A stretch of DNA of 64,000 bases from Nageia nagi (taxonomy: Eukaryota; Pinophyta). A program made the translations under genes and the position numbers. Position 1 is the first letter of the stretch. Each line of letters starts with the position of its first letter. The notes beneath the pieces were generated by a model. It was given only the letters and a program-made list of their open reading frames with translations. It was not told the DNA's origin and did no database searches. The stretch lies in contig JBITNC010000002.1 of the NCBI GenBank assembly GCA_050084985.1, positions 13,206,001 to 13,270,000 on the forward strand, read 5' to 3'. Below, one piece after another: positions 23,186 through 34,769 of this stretch.

Positions 23186-26066
23186 TGTCGGTGCATAGAT
23201 AAGGAGGTGTCTAAAAAAAATCAGTTGGCAACTAGTAATCAAGGCTTAATAAACAACAATCAACCCTCCTTCTAGTGATAATATATGTTGGGATGGAAAC
23301 CTTTCCTATCGGCCTATGATTGCCTGCACATGATCAGGACGGGGAAAGCACCCAACATTTAGGTGAGATAGCATAACTCATCTCCTCTTCAAAGGATTGA
23401 AACCCCAAGTTTGATTATATTCCTATTGAAGTAGCACAATTTTATATGGTTAGGGGAATGAACTCAACTAGTTTGATAGAGGTAGAAGCTGTTAACTCAC
23501 ATTTTTTATAGGTACAAGATGTTTTTGCATGCTCTTTAGTGGGTATTTGACCTAAAAAGTGCTATAGGGGTGCATTTTGCATAGTTTTTAAGTTTTTGGA
23601 GCCTTCAAACACTCCATAGGATTGCAAACCTGCACCTGACTTTTTGAGGCACTTCCTTGGGTCAAAATGAAAAAATTCAAAGTTTAAATGTGATTCAAAT
23701 CACTTCCTTCACCCATCTATGTGCCCAAAATCGAATTTTGATGACTTTTGGGGCTTTCTCCTTGCATCTAGGTGCCATTTTTCATTTTTTTGGGTTCTCC
23801 AATGGCTTGCAAACTTGCGCCTAACTTTTTGGGGCATTTTTAGTGCTCAAATTCGAAAATTTTCTGACCTAAACATGCTTAGAATGCCCTTTTCCATGCA
23901 ACCATGTGAAATTTTTTTATTTTTTTGCAAAATTTTCACTCCTCTTCATGCTAGGCTTTGATTTTCACTTCATTCGATTTAGAAAACTTGGCAAACTTGT
24001 GCCTAGGATTATGGGCCACTTCCCTTGCTCAAATTTGAAAATTTGCAAGTTTAAATGTGTTTATTTTCATGTTTTCCATGCATTTGACCCCTTAGGTTCG
24101 AATTTTGAGGTAAAAACTTGAATCTTCTTCATCTTAGGTGCTAGATTTCATCCCATTGGAATTCCAATAGCATCAAAACCTACGCCTACCTTTTAGGAGC
24201 CCTTTCATTGCCCAAAATCGAAATTTTGCAAGTTTAAATGTGCTAGAAATGGGGTTTTCCAAGCAATTGATACCTTGGGATAAAATTTTGATGCATTTTT
24301 CACTTATCCCTCCAAGTTAGGTGCCATTTTTCATCCCTATGGAATTAGAAACATTTGCAAACCTGCTTCTAGCCTTTGGAGGGTCAAAACTTGCTCAAAA
24401 TCAAATTTTTCAAGACCTAATTATGCTAGAAACCACATTTTACACCTAGTGGACCCCTCAAACTTGAGTTTTGACCAACTTTTATCAAATTTCATGATTT
24501 TAGGCGCCATTTTTAATCCCATTGGATTTCCATAGTTCTCAAAACCTGCACCTAGCCTCTAGAGTGCCCAAATGTGCTCAAAATTGAAAAATTTGAGACC
24601 TAAATGTGCTAGAAATCATGTTTTCCTTGGTACCAAGCACTTAAACTTGATTTTTGATAAAAAACATTCCATCTTGTCTTTCTAGGTGCCATTTTTCATC
24701 CCATTGGAATTAGAAAAACTTGGAAACTTGCGCCTAGCATTCTGGAGGTCTTTAATTGCTCAAAATAAAAAATTTCGAGACCTAATGCGGCTTAGAACCA
24801 TTTTTTCCACTCATTCATGCATTTAGATTTTATTTACAATACATTTTCATTTTTTCTTACTTCCTAGGTGCCAAAATGCACTTCTACGGATTTCCCATAG
24901 GCTTGAAAAATTGCGCCTAGCCTTAAAGTGCCTTAGACTTGGTCAAAATCGAAAATTTCAAGTCCTAATTGTGATAGAATTCACCTTATCTCTCCGAATA
25001 CACTCTTGGACTCGAATTCCGATACCATTTGTATTTATCGATAAGAAACTTGCACCATTTTTCCTTGAGAAAATGTGCCTAGGGCTACAACTACTCAAAC
25101 TTGCATTTTCGAACCATTTCGAACTCAATCTTTGCATTTCCAATCACTCTCGATGTTTTCGATCTCAAACTTGATCAAAATGCCCTTTCTGGCACCTTTG
25201 AGCTCAAACTCTGCATTTTCGATGATTTCTAAGGTTAAACAATGCAAAAATGATCATTTCTACCTTTCCACGCTCAAAGTTGTCATTTTTCATCATTTCC
25301 GGCACTTATGGGCTCAAAGTATCCAATCCTGCCCATTTCCAGCACTCCGGGCCCTTAGCATGAAAAAATAACTTTTTTCAGCATTTTCGAGCATTTATGG
25401 CCATTCTAGGCTCAACCCGTCACTTTCGGTCATTTTTGAGCTTTTCGAACTCAAATCATGCAAAATGCATGTTTTTTTCCACACTAACCATTTCTGGGCC
25501 CAAAAGTGACCAAAATGCGCTTTTCACCTTGCCCTTTTCTAGCCTTTTGGGGTCAACTTTGACAAAAACATCCATTCATCCTTGTCATTTTCAAGGAACC
25601 CGAACTCTAAGTTGACAAAAAATGCTAATTTCTGTCACCTGGGTACCTTAGCACTCAAATTCTGCAAAAATGCACCTTTCTATTGCACTAGGCATTTGTG
25701 AGCTCAATCTTTGCAAAAACGCACCCTTTTGTCAACTTTGCCAATCTTGTGCTCAAATGCTGAGAAAATGCACCTTTTTCGCTCTGTTGGGCACTTGGTG
25801 CAAAACTCCCTTTCTGGTCACCACCGTGATCCAAAACTACGTCCTACTTGATGTTGCTTGAAACCGGACCATGAATGGCCCCTAGACTCAATGAACTAAC
25901 TTGGTGTCTTTGTGGATACTTGTGTGCACTGCTTCGCCACCCAGTCGCTCTGATTTTTCTCTGTGGTAGTTGTCTAGTCATCTCTAGACAATGCCATCCA
26001 TTGCCTTCAAAAAAAAGTAGGGTACCCAAAATGTAGCATCTTGGGGTGTGTTGTGCGGGTTGAACA
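23186..26066 (-). mobile_element. 5' LTR of the Tat-like element (about 2.9 kb)
   Basis: It starts at 26066 on the minus strand (TGTTCAACCCGCACAACA, an imperfect inverted repeat) and ends CGACA at 23186, next to the primer site. The TG-proximal 0.9 kb aligns with the truncated 3' LTR. The middle (about 23600-25100) is a regular tandem array of about 183-bp units. A TATA-like CCATATAAAATTG (minus) lies near 23440-23428, giving a U5 side of about 250 bp. It has inserted into a Copia integrase at 26066/26067. Confidence 0.8.
23600..25100. repeat. tandem array of ~183-bp units inside the Tat LTR
   Basis: Eight successive copies of the core AAACCTGCGCCTAGCC (with variants) start at 23626, 23811, 23993, 24176, 24359, 24542, 24724 and about 24908: spacings 185, 182, 183, 183, 183, 182 and 184. 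Each unit also carries GCTCAAAATCGAAAATTT, a GTGCTAGAAA word, and GTGCCATTTTTCATCCCATT at matching offsets, so the whole unit repeats and not just the core. Sequence divergence between units is high while spacing is nearly constant. Confidence 0.85.
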
Positions 26067-26548
26067 GATCCTTAAAATCTTTGAAATAAGCAAATATTTC
26101 ATTCTTATGTTTTAAGAAGTAAACCCAACACATTCTTGAATAATCATTAATAAATGTAAGAAAATAAGAGTTCTTACCCAAGCTCTTGGTTTTCATAGGG
26201 CCATAAATATCAAAGTGGACCAATTGGAGTGGGTATGAGGCCCACCATTCTTTCCTTTTAGAGAAATATTGTCTAGCATGCTTGCGTAATGCACAACTCT
26301 CACAAACAACTTTATAGCCCTCTACCTTTAGCAAACCATAAACCATTTCATCAAAATTTAGCAACCTCAAACGTGCAAAACTCAAATGACCATACCTTAG
26401 TTGCCACAATCAACTCTTATTTTCAATAACAAAATTAGCGAGGTTGATCCTTTGTAATCCAAATTTATAAAAGAAATAACCTATTATTGGTCATAGGAAC
26501 AATAGTAACAAGTCTATTGGGATGGTTCTTACCATAAATTGCACTTTT

Positions 26549-27674
26549 TGTAAAACCTAATTCCTTGCACTTAGATCACTAAACACACCTTGTTAATAAC
26601 CTCAAGGAACCTAACCTTTACCACTAAATTTTCCTATGATGTGATGAATTGACAAGATCAAGAAATGAAAATGAAGTCCTTAGTCTTGAAGTCTTGATGT
26701 GCAAATTGTATCTATGGACCTAAAAGGAAAACAAAGAATGTTAACGGAGACCTCAAACTAAAAATCCTTGAGACTTTGTGATTGATCAAGTAGGGCAAGG
26801 CCGCAGCTCAACAAGCTAGTAGGCCTCCTAGCTGTTAATCACAAAGACAAAAGAAATGATCTTTATGCTTATAATTCAAGATAACATGCTAGTTGACAAA
26901 AGATATGACAAGATCCAAAGCCTATTGACAATATTTGATGCAAGATTATAACAAATGACAAGTCTATGACAATGATTTTGACAACAATGTATTATGATCA
27001 AGATTATATGACAATAAGTAATATAAGTACAATAGATCTACAAAACAATGCCTAAAATGTCTAAACCCTAAGTTCAAACCCTAGATAGGTTATGCCTACT
27101 ATGCCACACAATGATGCAAATATATCAATTACTATGTCTAAATGTGGATAGAAAAGGTTGGTGAAGATCCCCAAGCTTTGGTCCAAATTTGTTCAAAACC
27201 TCAATATATCCAAAATCAACCACAAATAATCAATTAAGGACACAATTACCTCAATCCATCATTTATAGGATGAGATCTTTAGGGTTGAAAAATGTGTGAA
27301 GCCCAAGCAATTGTCCTCCAAAAATAATGTCACAATTCAGATTTTGCGCTCAAAGTGTCAGATCTTGCAAAAGTTCTCATGAAAATGAAGTGTCAATCCT
27401 AAAAAATGGAGCCTAGGTCACATATTTATAAACAAAATAGTTAGGATCATCCAGATGACTGTGAGCCTGCAGGATCATCCGAACGATTAGCTAATTGTTT
27501 GGACAACTGGGATAGAGTGTTAAAAATGCCTTGGTGCCAAAATTTCATCAAGTTGTCCTACAAGAAACATTGCATAACAAGTTAGTACGACATGCTAAGA
27601 AATGATACTATGAGTGCCATAAATGTCCATAAAATACCATCCTAAGATAAATATGCAATTTTATGGTGTTTACA
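26549..27674 (-). mobile_element. solo LTR inserted in Copia-5
   Basis: The 1126-bp block starts TGTAAAACC and ends GGTGTTTACA, which are inverted matches, and is flanked by CTTTT (26544-26548) and CTTTC (27675-27679), a 5-bp target duplication with one change. Removing it rejoins the Copia frame, VFKDKKV before and an IYGKNHPNRLV-like continuation after. No coding similarity is visible inside. A TATA-like GTTTATAAATATG on the minus strand near 27430 suggests minus orientation. Confidence 0.75.
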
Positions 27675-28195
27675 CTTTCTTATCTTTAAAAACTAGCTTG
27701 TAGTTCTTTTCCAACATATGCCCTATACTCGACAAATTATGTTTCAAATTTGGTGTGTAATAGATGTCATGAACATGCTTCTTACCTTCATTTATGTTCA
27801 CCTTCATTACACTTTTGGTTGCCACCTCCAAAGACTCGTCATTTCCAAGCTTAATGTTGAATTTGAAGGAATGATCCAAGGAATAAAACACATCACCTTT
27901 CCTATCATACGATTGGAACATCTAGAATCAGGAATCCAAGTTTCTTGAAGATTTTATCAACCTTATTATATGATAAGAAATTTTTTTTATTAGCAACCTC
28001 TTCTTCACCATAGTTGGTTGTCTTTCCATCATTTCCAACCTTTAATTTGCATTCTCTTTCAACTCCTACTTGTTATAATGGTAACATTACACATTCCTTT
28101 TATCAACACTACCTACTACACCACCTCTTCTACCTCCTCTTCCTCTAGAAGAATTTTGACCTCTTCCTTGGCCATGTCCTTTTCCAACCATACAA

Positions 28196-28208
28196 GGTTC
28201 TGATAACA
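28196..28208 (-). promoter_or_regulatory. degenerate primer binding site of Copia-5
   Basis: The minus strand reads TGTTATCAGAACC, two changes from TGGTATCAGAGCC. Its place at the 5' side of the Copia-5 remnant supports the reading; an LTR would lie to the right. Confidence 0.55.
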
Positions 28209-28803
28209 AATGAAGTTTAAGACAAAATATGAGAAACATAACAACTCAAAACAGTGAGCCCCAGAGTTACAAACCAAAGCACCAAAGTTGATAAACAAAT
28301 GAGTTCAAAATAAAGAAATCAAAATATGGTTAAAAAGAACTCAATAATGGGTATCAAAAAATGTAAAAATATCAAATATTGGACTTCAAGTTTAGGAGTG
28401 CTAGAGTGCTAAACAAGAGCACTAGAGTTTGGGCAAAAAATACTAAAACATGAATTTTTAGAGGTGAAAATGAAATGTCAAACCTAAATGAAAAAACACG
28501 TGATATATGGATTGAAAGATCTTGATAAGACCTTTCCAACGGTGTATCACATTTTACCAATGAAGCAACATAGAAAATGTTATTAAGCTCCAAACTAGGT
28601 TGTTCAAATGTTTGTAAAATCTGGATTGTACAATACCAAAAAACACAAGCTAAAAAAATGAATTTTTTCATATTCAATTCATGCCTCCACACTTTAAAAA
28701 CTTGTACAATATAATAGAATAGCTATTACACTATCTAAGACTAATCAAAACTAAATAATCTAAGTTGTTATATGTAAAGTAACAATCCACAATTGTTACA
28801 AAC
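28209..28803. other. probable 5' LTR sequence of Copia-5, boundaries unclear
   Basis: Next to the degenerate primer site there is AT-rich non-coding sequence with no recognisable gene. The minus frame 28692-28372 has no family features. I could not find a clear TG terminus; candidates are near 28725 (GCTATTACA) and 28800 (CAATTGTTACA). Confidence 0.35.
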
Positions 28804-29088
28804 TGCCAAAAGCTGTATGACTTATTCCTACTGTTACACATTCTTTTATTCTACAATTATAAAAGGAGTTTCAGATTCATTTTACTGATACACAAATGTC
28901 ACATGGTCAGCATCATATTCCAACATTCAATATATCAACTCATCACAATATATTTGCCAAAAGCTGTATGACTTATTTTTATTTTACAATTATAAAAGAA
29001 GTTTCAGATTCATTTTATTGATACACAAATGTCACATGATCAGCATCATATTCCAACATTCAATATATCAACTCATCACAATATATTT
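28804..29088. repeat. two-copy direct tandem duplication
   Basis: The segment starting TGCCAAAAGCTGTATGACTT at 28804 is repeated from 28955; both copies end in CATCACAATATATTT. The first copy is 151 bp, the second about 134 bp, lacking a short piece around CCTACTGTTACACATTC. The copies differ at only a few other positions. Confidence 0.9.
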
Positions 29089-31808
29089 GATTAGATCTAT
29101 AGGACTAAGTGCTACACCACTAGTTTACACTTCTATTGAACTTTTAACCGTAACTCCTTTTCTCAACACTTAAACAAATTGTCACAAAGATTCCAAATTA
29201 AGACTTTGTTCTCAAACTTCCAAACATTTATTTATTTTGTTGAATTTTTCAAAGATAAATTAAATGTCCAAATCCTAAATGGGATCCATTTGGGAACACA
29301 TCAAATTCATTATTGTACCCAAATACACAAATGGATTTGATTAAGTCCTAAATCTTTGGATCAATTGGCCATAGTATCTCACAACCACCATAAAAACTTA
29401 AGGCATTAGATATGGAATTTCAACTTCTTGACTTTGTTTTACTATGTCTTCTAAGCAGATTATTGAGGATGTCAAAATTTATGAAGAGGATTAGCTCTAT
29501 AAAGATATTGTTTTTCTGACAAAAATGGTGCCTTTTAAGTCGAGGGATCATTATTTTTAACATGATTTTCACTGAAATATAATGAGCATTGGAAGGAGTC
29601 AACTTTCATTCATTTAAAGTAAACCTTCCAAATTGAAATAGTACTAAGAATCGTCAAACCTCCTGATGTTCGAAAGTTCTCAAGCATTTATGTAGCCATT
29701 TGGATTTGAGCACTTTTTGTTACTATGATTTCTATTTGTCATGGACCTGCTTGTAAAACTTATACGAATAGTTCATCCATGGTAATGCAATGTAAAAAAG
29801 GTTGAAAAACAAAAACAGGTCCAAGAAGCAAACCCTCTACGTCAAGAAATAATGGATGATATCTTGAATTTAGGGAAAGAACATATACTAATCCTTAGGG
29901 AAAGCTAACCTTTTTTTAGAAAGTGTTAAGTTGTTTGCAACATTCAAATACTTAAATGACTCAAATTACAAAATGCATGAACCAAATTATATATTACGCA
30001 ATAATAGGTTGTGCCTAGGGGCCCACAAGGATTGATTTGAGTCCCCTATAGCCAATGCCTTATAATTTTTAACATTTCCCCTCCAAAGAATTAGAGCTAG
30101 CTCGAATGAGTAGAAACTAGCGTATGCCATTGCTAACGGAAACTACATCACCTGATACTTGAAAAATCAACCAAGTTAAATCAAGAAACTAATACAAATT
30201 GATAGCCAGGATATTTTCCATAAAACCATCTCTTTTAACCTAATCCCTTGTCAAAATTTCAAAATGCCAAAAAAGTTAAAAACATTGTCTGAAGTTTGAA
30301 CCCAATATAATATATTGGAGTGTGTTCAATATGAACTAAATGAAGGTATCACTTGTGACATTTCATATTTTCTTCTCCTATTTTCTGAATAATGTCAGAA
30401 TGTATTTTTTGTGGAAGCGTGTCAAGCAGATGATATGCACAACATTAGGCCCATATGATCAAACCCTGCCGGAAAGCAATCTGCAGTCATCATCTCAGCC
30501 ACATCCATTTCATAGTTGTAATTTGTTTCTTTTGAAGATATGAAATGTTGTGATATTTTTAAAAATTTCAAAATAAATAAAGCCAATCACAGAATTCAAA
30601 CGAGGCCAGCCAGAACACAAAACACCATGGTCCACTTTGCAATTCCAAGATATATACTCACAAGATATTCATCCTATGGCCGCCAGGGTTATGTAACTGT
30701 GCGGCAGTAGATAGATAAGGTTTCACAGTCTGTAATGTAACATTTTGTTGTATTTTGGCTAGCAGGGAGCTACATCTGGGTAGCAGTGGACATAAAGGAT
30801 TTTATTGTACCGGGTTGGAGGATGCCTGTCAAAACCTCCATTTTACATTTTATCGGGAAAAAAAAAGTTATTCACCCTAACAAACACTTGTTCCAAACAT
30901 AAAGTTGTCATCAAAATCAAATTTAATTATGCTCCTCTATGCAAAGTTCCCATTCCAACAAAGCAATATAAAAAGGTACAGGTGGATATTTTAGGTCCCA
31001 CACTAGCTATTTTGCCTAATTGACATATGAGACTACCAAGTTGTAATAAGGGCACTTCGCTGTCTCTTTTATTGTTCCAAATTATATACCTTCTTACATT
31101 TTGGCCATTTAACAAGTCTTGATGCTAATTGAAACTTGCTAATCCATATGCAAACATACAATCAATTCCAATGGGCTACATATAGTCGCACCTTCCAAAT
31201 AACCAAGTCAAGGGAATCAGGAGAAATAAAATACCAGAAGCAACAAACTATAGAACCTCCTCTTGCCATTACATGAATACTGTCTTTATGGAACGTGAAC
31301 TCCTAGCATGTCACCCTAACCTGCAATGGTTGTCCTAAGATATAAGAGTTATATGAAATTTGAATATGGAGAACATGGTTCAGAAGCATTCCAAAACAAT
31401 TAAGAATGTGAGAGAATAATCACCATCATCCATATCTTGAAGCAGCTTTTATAGATATCAGTGAAGTAGTACAGGTTTATCTTAATTTACATATGCTTTC
31501 ATTAAAGGCAACCATTCTATTGAAACGGATGTAGTTTCTGGATTACCAACTGCAAGCACAAATATTAAAACTTCAGATTTTGCAGTCATTAAATTGACAA
31601 AGATATAAATAATTATCAATGGAAAGAAAACAATAGTGAAGTTCCATACAATCCAATTGTCTCAATCCAGACTTGTCACATGCATCAGAACAGTTCCCCG
31701 AAAAAGTGTAAGCACTTAAGTTAGAGCGTTCCATGGTGTAGAATTTGAACAAAGTAAGAAAATTCTACAAATAAATGCACAATAGAATCCTTACTTTTGT
31801 AGAGCAGT
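29089..31808. other. non-coding interval downstream of the host gene
   Basis: I find no element protein, LTR or convincing exon on either strand. The sequence is ordinary AT-rich single-copy-looking DNA, and its left part could be the 3' flank of the minus-strand gene that ends at 31809. Short open frames here (such as 30340-30543) lack any family feature. Confidence 0.5.
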
Positions 31809-32611
31809 TTAGTTATCACGAATGAAATCATCAAGATATGCCTCATCTTTCCCTGGAGTAAAATAAATAATCTGCAATTTTTTGTTTAAAGATAAGAATA
31901 CAAAACTCTGCTTCCTTTCAATATGACACCAACTCACTTTTGCATATGACCTTTAAAACTACTTACAGAGGGATCATCATTAATTTTACTTTCCTCTTGA
32001 AACCGATCAGAAGAATGATTCAATGTTTTACACCAGGCACTAAAGGGTGCATTAACCTGAAAAAAGAAAAATATGATTAATTTGATTGGTAATTAAAAAA
32101 TTGTACCAAGTCAGTAACACTATAGTTGAATTTAAGTATAGATGCTTGCGCATGAGGTGAGAAATGCAACCTCACGCTATTATCAGCTTCGTCATCAGAA
32201 TCATCATCACTATGAGGCAAAACTGTAAATATAAGGAATGACGTGTGCCACTACTCAAGCTGCTTAGGAATTTCCATTACAGTGCACAGTGTAATAGATG
32301 TCTTATACATTAAGGATTGCTTGTAAGCATAGTTGTAAAACTTGTCACAAGTTTAACGGGCAAGAAAATTCGTTTAAGTTGCTGCTGCAAGTTTTCCTAT
32401 TTTTGTCTGCAATGTTTCTCTGCTGATTACTTCATAATGTCTATGGATTTTATTACTAGTCTTTTGAGCTGTCCTTATCTCTAGCAGATTTGGCATAACT
32501 ATATGCAGTTCTCTTCTTAGTATAGTAAATTCAACTTGTGATATCAGGAGACTCACAAGCAACTTCGTTTTGGCATTCTATTGCACCTTCTGCATATGGA
32601 CCTGCAATTAT
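31809..32611 (-). CDS. 3' exons of an unidentified host gene
   Basis: Four minus-strand exons join with correct phase and GT-AG borders: 32611(or about 32603)-32557, 32222-32176 (47 nt), 32056-31967 (90 nt) and 31871-31809 (63 nt, ending TAA). The joined frame reads GPYAEGAIECQNEVAFLPHS, an acidic DDDSDDEADNS, then VNAPFSAWCKTLNHSSDRF and, to the end, YFTPGKDEAYLDDFIRDN. Introns begin GTGAGT, GTGAGG and GTAAGT and end in TTTACAG, TTTTCAG and ATTGCAG. The short conserved-looking C-terminus and consistent phases argue for a real gene. I do not recognise the family and give no function. Upstream exons are not settled. Confidence 0.6.
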
Positions 32612-32747
32612 CTGATCAACGTTGTATATTATAAATATTGCTGGTCAGTTTGTAGTTATTTTGTAAGTATTTCGGAATATATATTGTATAAGGTTTTATG
32701 GGGTCCACCAAAAACCCTTAATTAATACAAATTTACGTAACCAAATA

Positions 32748-32761
32748 CACACACACACACA
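32748..32761. repeat. CA microsatellite
   Basis: About seven CA dinucleotides lie in an intron-like AT-rich stretch of the candidate host gene. Confidence 0.9.
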
Positions 32762-33759
32762 CTTTTGATGAACACTAATTTTCTTGCCCGTTAAACTCAC
32801 AATGAGTTTACAACTACGCTTGTAAGAAATTAGAACTATACATGCGGTTAATAATATTGATGGCACTACAGGGCAATTACTCCCAAGGATAACCCTTCCC
32901 TCTGTAACCAGTAATACCTACAGGTGTGAAAGAGAAGCATAATGATAAAACCATGGGTAAACTATAGTTGTGTCAACAGTGTCAAAAACAATTGGCTGTT
33001 AAAACTCCCTTCCAAATCAAGATCCTTGCTACATCTTATTGAAAGTCTCTTATGTTTGTCAAAAATGGACTCCAAAATTAAACTTGGCCATTCACAGCAT
33101 AGAAAAAACACATATATGCAATATATAAAAGTGATTCCATGAATTAAAAACTCTAGAAGATCACATGATCATCCTTGAAATCATTAAGATATCAGTTCAA
33201 TCTATTATGTTTGATGAACTTCGATGCCACTTAAAACACAATTTTCTTTTATAGATCCTAGGGCAACTAAGCATATAGGTCCTTAAGGACATTAAAGTCA
33301 ATTTAAAATGAAACCAATAAGAACCCTTGATTCAAGTTTCCTATGTCACCGTGTCGCAATCTGAAATACTAATTAATGAACATTATGTATAATCTCATTT
33401 TTTATTTGTGTCCACGCCAGTATTCCTTGGAGCATAGCTTATGTAAGTCTTTCATCTGTTTTAATGAATTAAAAGACGAACTAACTTATTAATAAAAAAT
33501 AGCTGAGTCTATTGTAGCAAGAAATTTCAAGAGAATTCAAATTGACAGGCATATAAGCTAAAGAAATGTGCTGAAGAAATTGTGATTAACCAATTAAAAA
33601 TAACTATAAGGAAAACTTTTAATTCATGTCTAAAACTGAATATAAAATACAAAAGAGATCAATCAAGACATGTAACTGATAAATAGTAACATGTTCTGTA
33701 TAAAATTTAACGTGAAAAATGTATTCCAAATGAACTGAAACTTCTGAATTATTCATGTG

Positions 33760-33834
33760 AACAAAGTTTCCACATAAGTGCCAAAGAGAATGACTACGAA
33801 GAACAATTCCGTTTGTTCTGGCAGCTTCCGTGTT
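33760..33834 (-). CDS. possible internal exon of the host gene (ambiguous frame)
   Basis: After an acceptor-like TATACTAG the minus strand from 33834 is open in two frames, one reading EAARTNGIVLRSHSLWHLCG and the other KLPEQTELFFVVILFGTY. Either could be an exon between the candidate 5' exons and the firm 3' exons. No donor is decisive, so the call is weak. Confidence 0.2.
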
Positions 33835-34240
33835 CTAGTATATAAGAATGTCATTTATTGAAAATAATTTCTCCAATAATATGATTATAAACAACCTTGT
33901 CAACAATGCCTTAGAAATCACATTTAAAATGGCAATTCCTTTAGTCAGTCAATATTGTGGCATAGGAAAATGGCTCTCCCTCCATTCAGTCTTTGGAAAT
34001 TATCATCATTTAAAAGCAGTGTTTGTCATCAAAACTTTCTGCTTCTCTATGTGATTCACAGGTTTCTCGAAAAAACAGTGAAATTCAAATGAGAAAATCA
34101 AGGTGTACTGGAACAAACAACAAATATAAGAATATATTTTGCAAAATATGTATTTCTAAGTGTAAAGAAAGCTACAGCCATAAATTCACACTGCACCCTG
34201 ACCTAGAAGCCGTTGTAGAAACTAATATACAAAATCATAC

Positions 34241-34492
34241 ATGAGGATAGAACTCTGAGCTTGTACTGCACCTTATCAGATATCTTGAGATAAAAAATTC
34301 CTGATCAACTGGAAAGGATTTCTGCAAGAAGTGGTACATGATCCTATAACAGTGATAGTATTTCTATAATCAAATTTATGGAGACAAACAATTTTTGGCT
34401 GGATAACTCACCATATAGAAACGGAACAAGTTCCTACAGTGACGGAGACTCTTAGTTTCACAACATCTGCTTTGGCTACAAGCAATGTCCAT
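34241..34492 (-). CDS. possible first two exons of the host gene
   Basis: From an ATG at 34492 the minus strand reads MDIACSQSRCC to FRFYM and meets a GTGAGT donor after 34412 (81 nt). An acceptor CTTCTTGCAG leads to a second 81-nt exon, 34321-34241, reading KSFPVDQEFFISRYLIRC to FYPH, before GTATGA. Both are in phase 0 and join without a stop. Competing open frames cover the first exon, so chance cannot be excluded. If real, translation would start only about 280 bp from chromovirus B. Confidence 0.35.
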
Positions 34493-34669
34493 TCGGTACT
34501 AAATGCCTGATTGTTGAAAGTTGAGTGCATCTTCCAAGTCTTATACAATGCAATATTGTTGTTGACTCATGTAACAAAATTTCCTGTTGTGCGACTCCTG
34601 TGGAGATATTGAATAATGTTTCTGGCCCTCTGGATGTACATATATCTTTTTGTTAATGACTACAGCTGA

Positions 34670-34769
34670 AAAATCTCAGTGGAAGATTTGCTACTGAAAT
34701 ACTCGCACTAGAAGAAGGGCCCTGCTTATGTTAATGATTACAGCTGAAAACTCTCAGTGGAAGTCTTGC
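34670..34769. repeat. local duplication at the chromovirus B insertion site
   Basis: The words GATTACAGCTGAAAA.CTCTCAGTGGAAG-type occur twice: near 34660-34690, continuing TTTGCTACTGAAATACTCGC and AGAAGAAGGGCC, and again at about 34735-34765, interrupted by the LTR. The continuation of the second copy (TTTGCTACTGAAATACTC, AGAAGAAAGGCC) is found at 41088 beyond the element. So the target was the second copy of a host tandem duplication of about 75 bp. Confidence 0.75.

Larger units (their letters stand above)
8849..26066 (-). mobile_element. Tat-like Ty3 retrotransposon carrying a nested chromovirus
   Basis: In transcriptional order on the minus strand: 5' LTR 26066-23186, primer site 23180-23165, gag from 23074, proline-rich spacer and protease, archaeal-type RNase H, RT, RNase H, integrase, about 700 bp untranslated, and a 3' LTR from 9715 truncated at about 8849. 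A 6.1-kb chromovirus (12091-18187) splits the RNase H. Without it the element spans about 11.1 kb. The first 870 bp of both LTRs align clearly but with many differences and an indel, so the insertion is much older than the nested chromovirus. The right end lies inside a Copia integrase; the left end was deleted, so no target duplication can be checked. Confidence 0.85.
26067..28208 (-). pseudogene. Copia-5 remnant: gag C-terminus, protease, pre-integrase, integrase
   Basis: In minus-strand order: a primer-like site (28208-28196), a short Gly/Arg-rich gag end (GKGHGQGRGQNSSRGRGG), a protease/pre-integrase block at 27921-27675 (KLGNDESLEVATKS, YYTPNLKHNLSSIGHM), a solo LTR insertion, then the pre-integrase HLSFARLRLLNFDEM and integrase CESCALRKHARQ, LVHFDIYGPMKTKS (26409-26067). 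The integrase is cut at KDLFN by the Tat LTR. Most of gag is missing, since the primer site lies only a few bases from the gag C-terminal coding. Confidence 0.82.

Noticed and set aside
28372-28692. 106-codon minus-strand frame with hydrophobic stretches
   Set aside because: It is probably LTR sequence of Copia-5; composition follows the AT-rich DNA and no signal of a real membrane protein family is seen.
33990-34100. Open minus-strand stretch with VNHIEKQKVLMTNTAF as an exon
   Set aside because: It can follow the candidate exon 2 in phase, but no donor site fits and competing frames exist.
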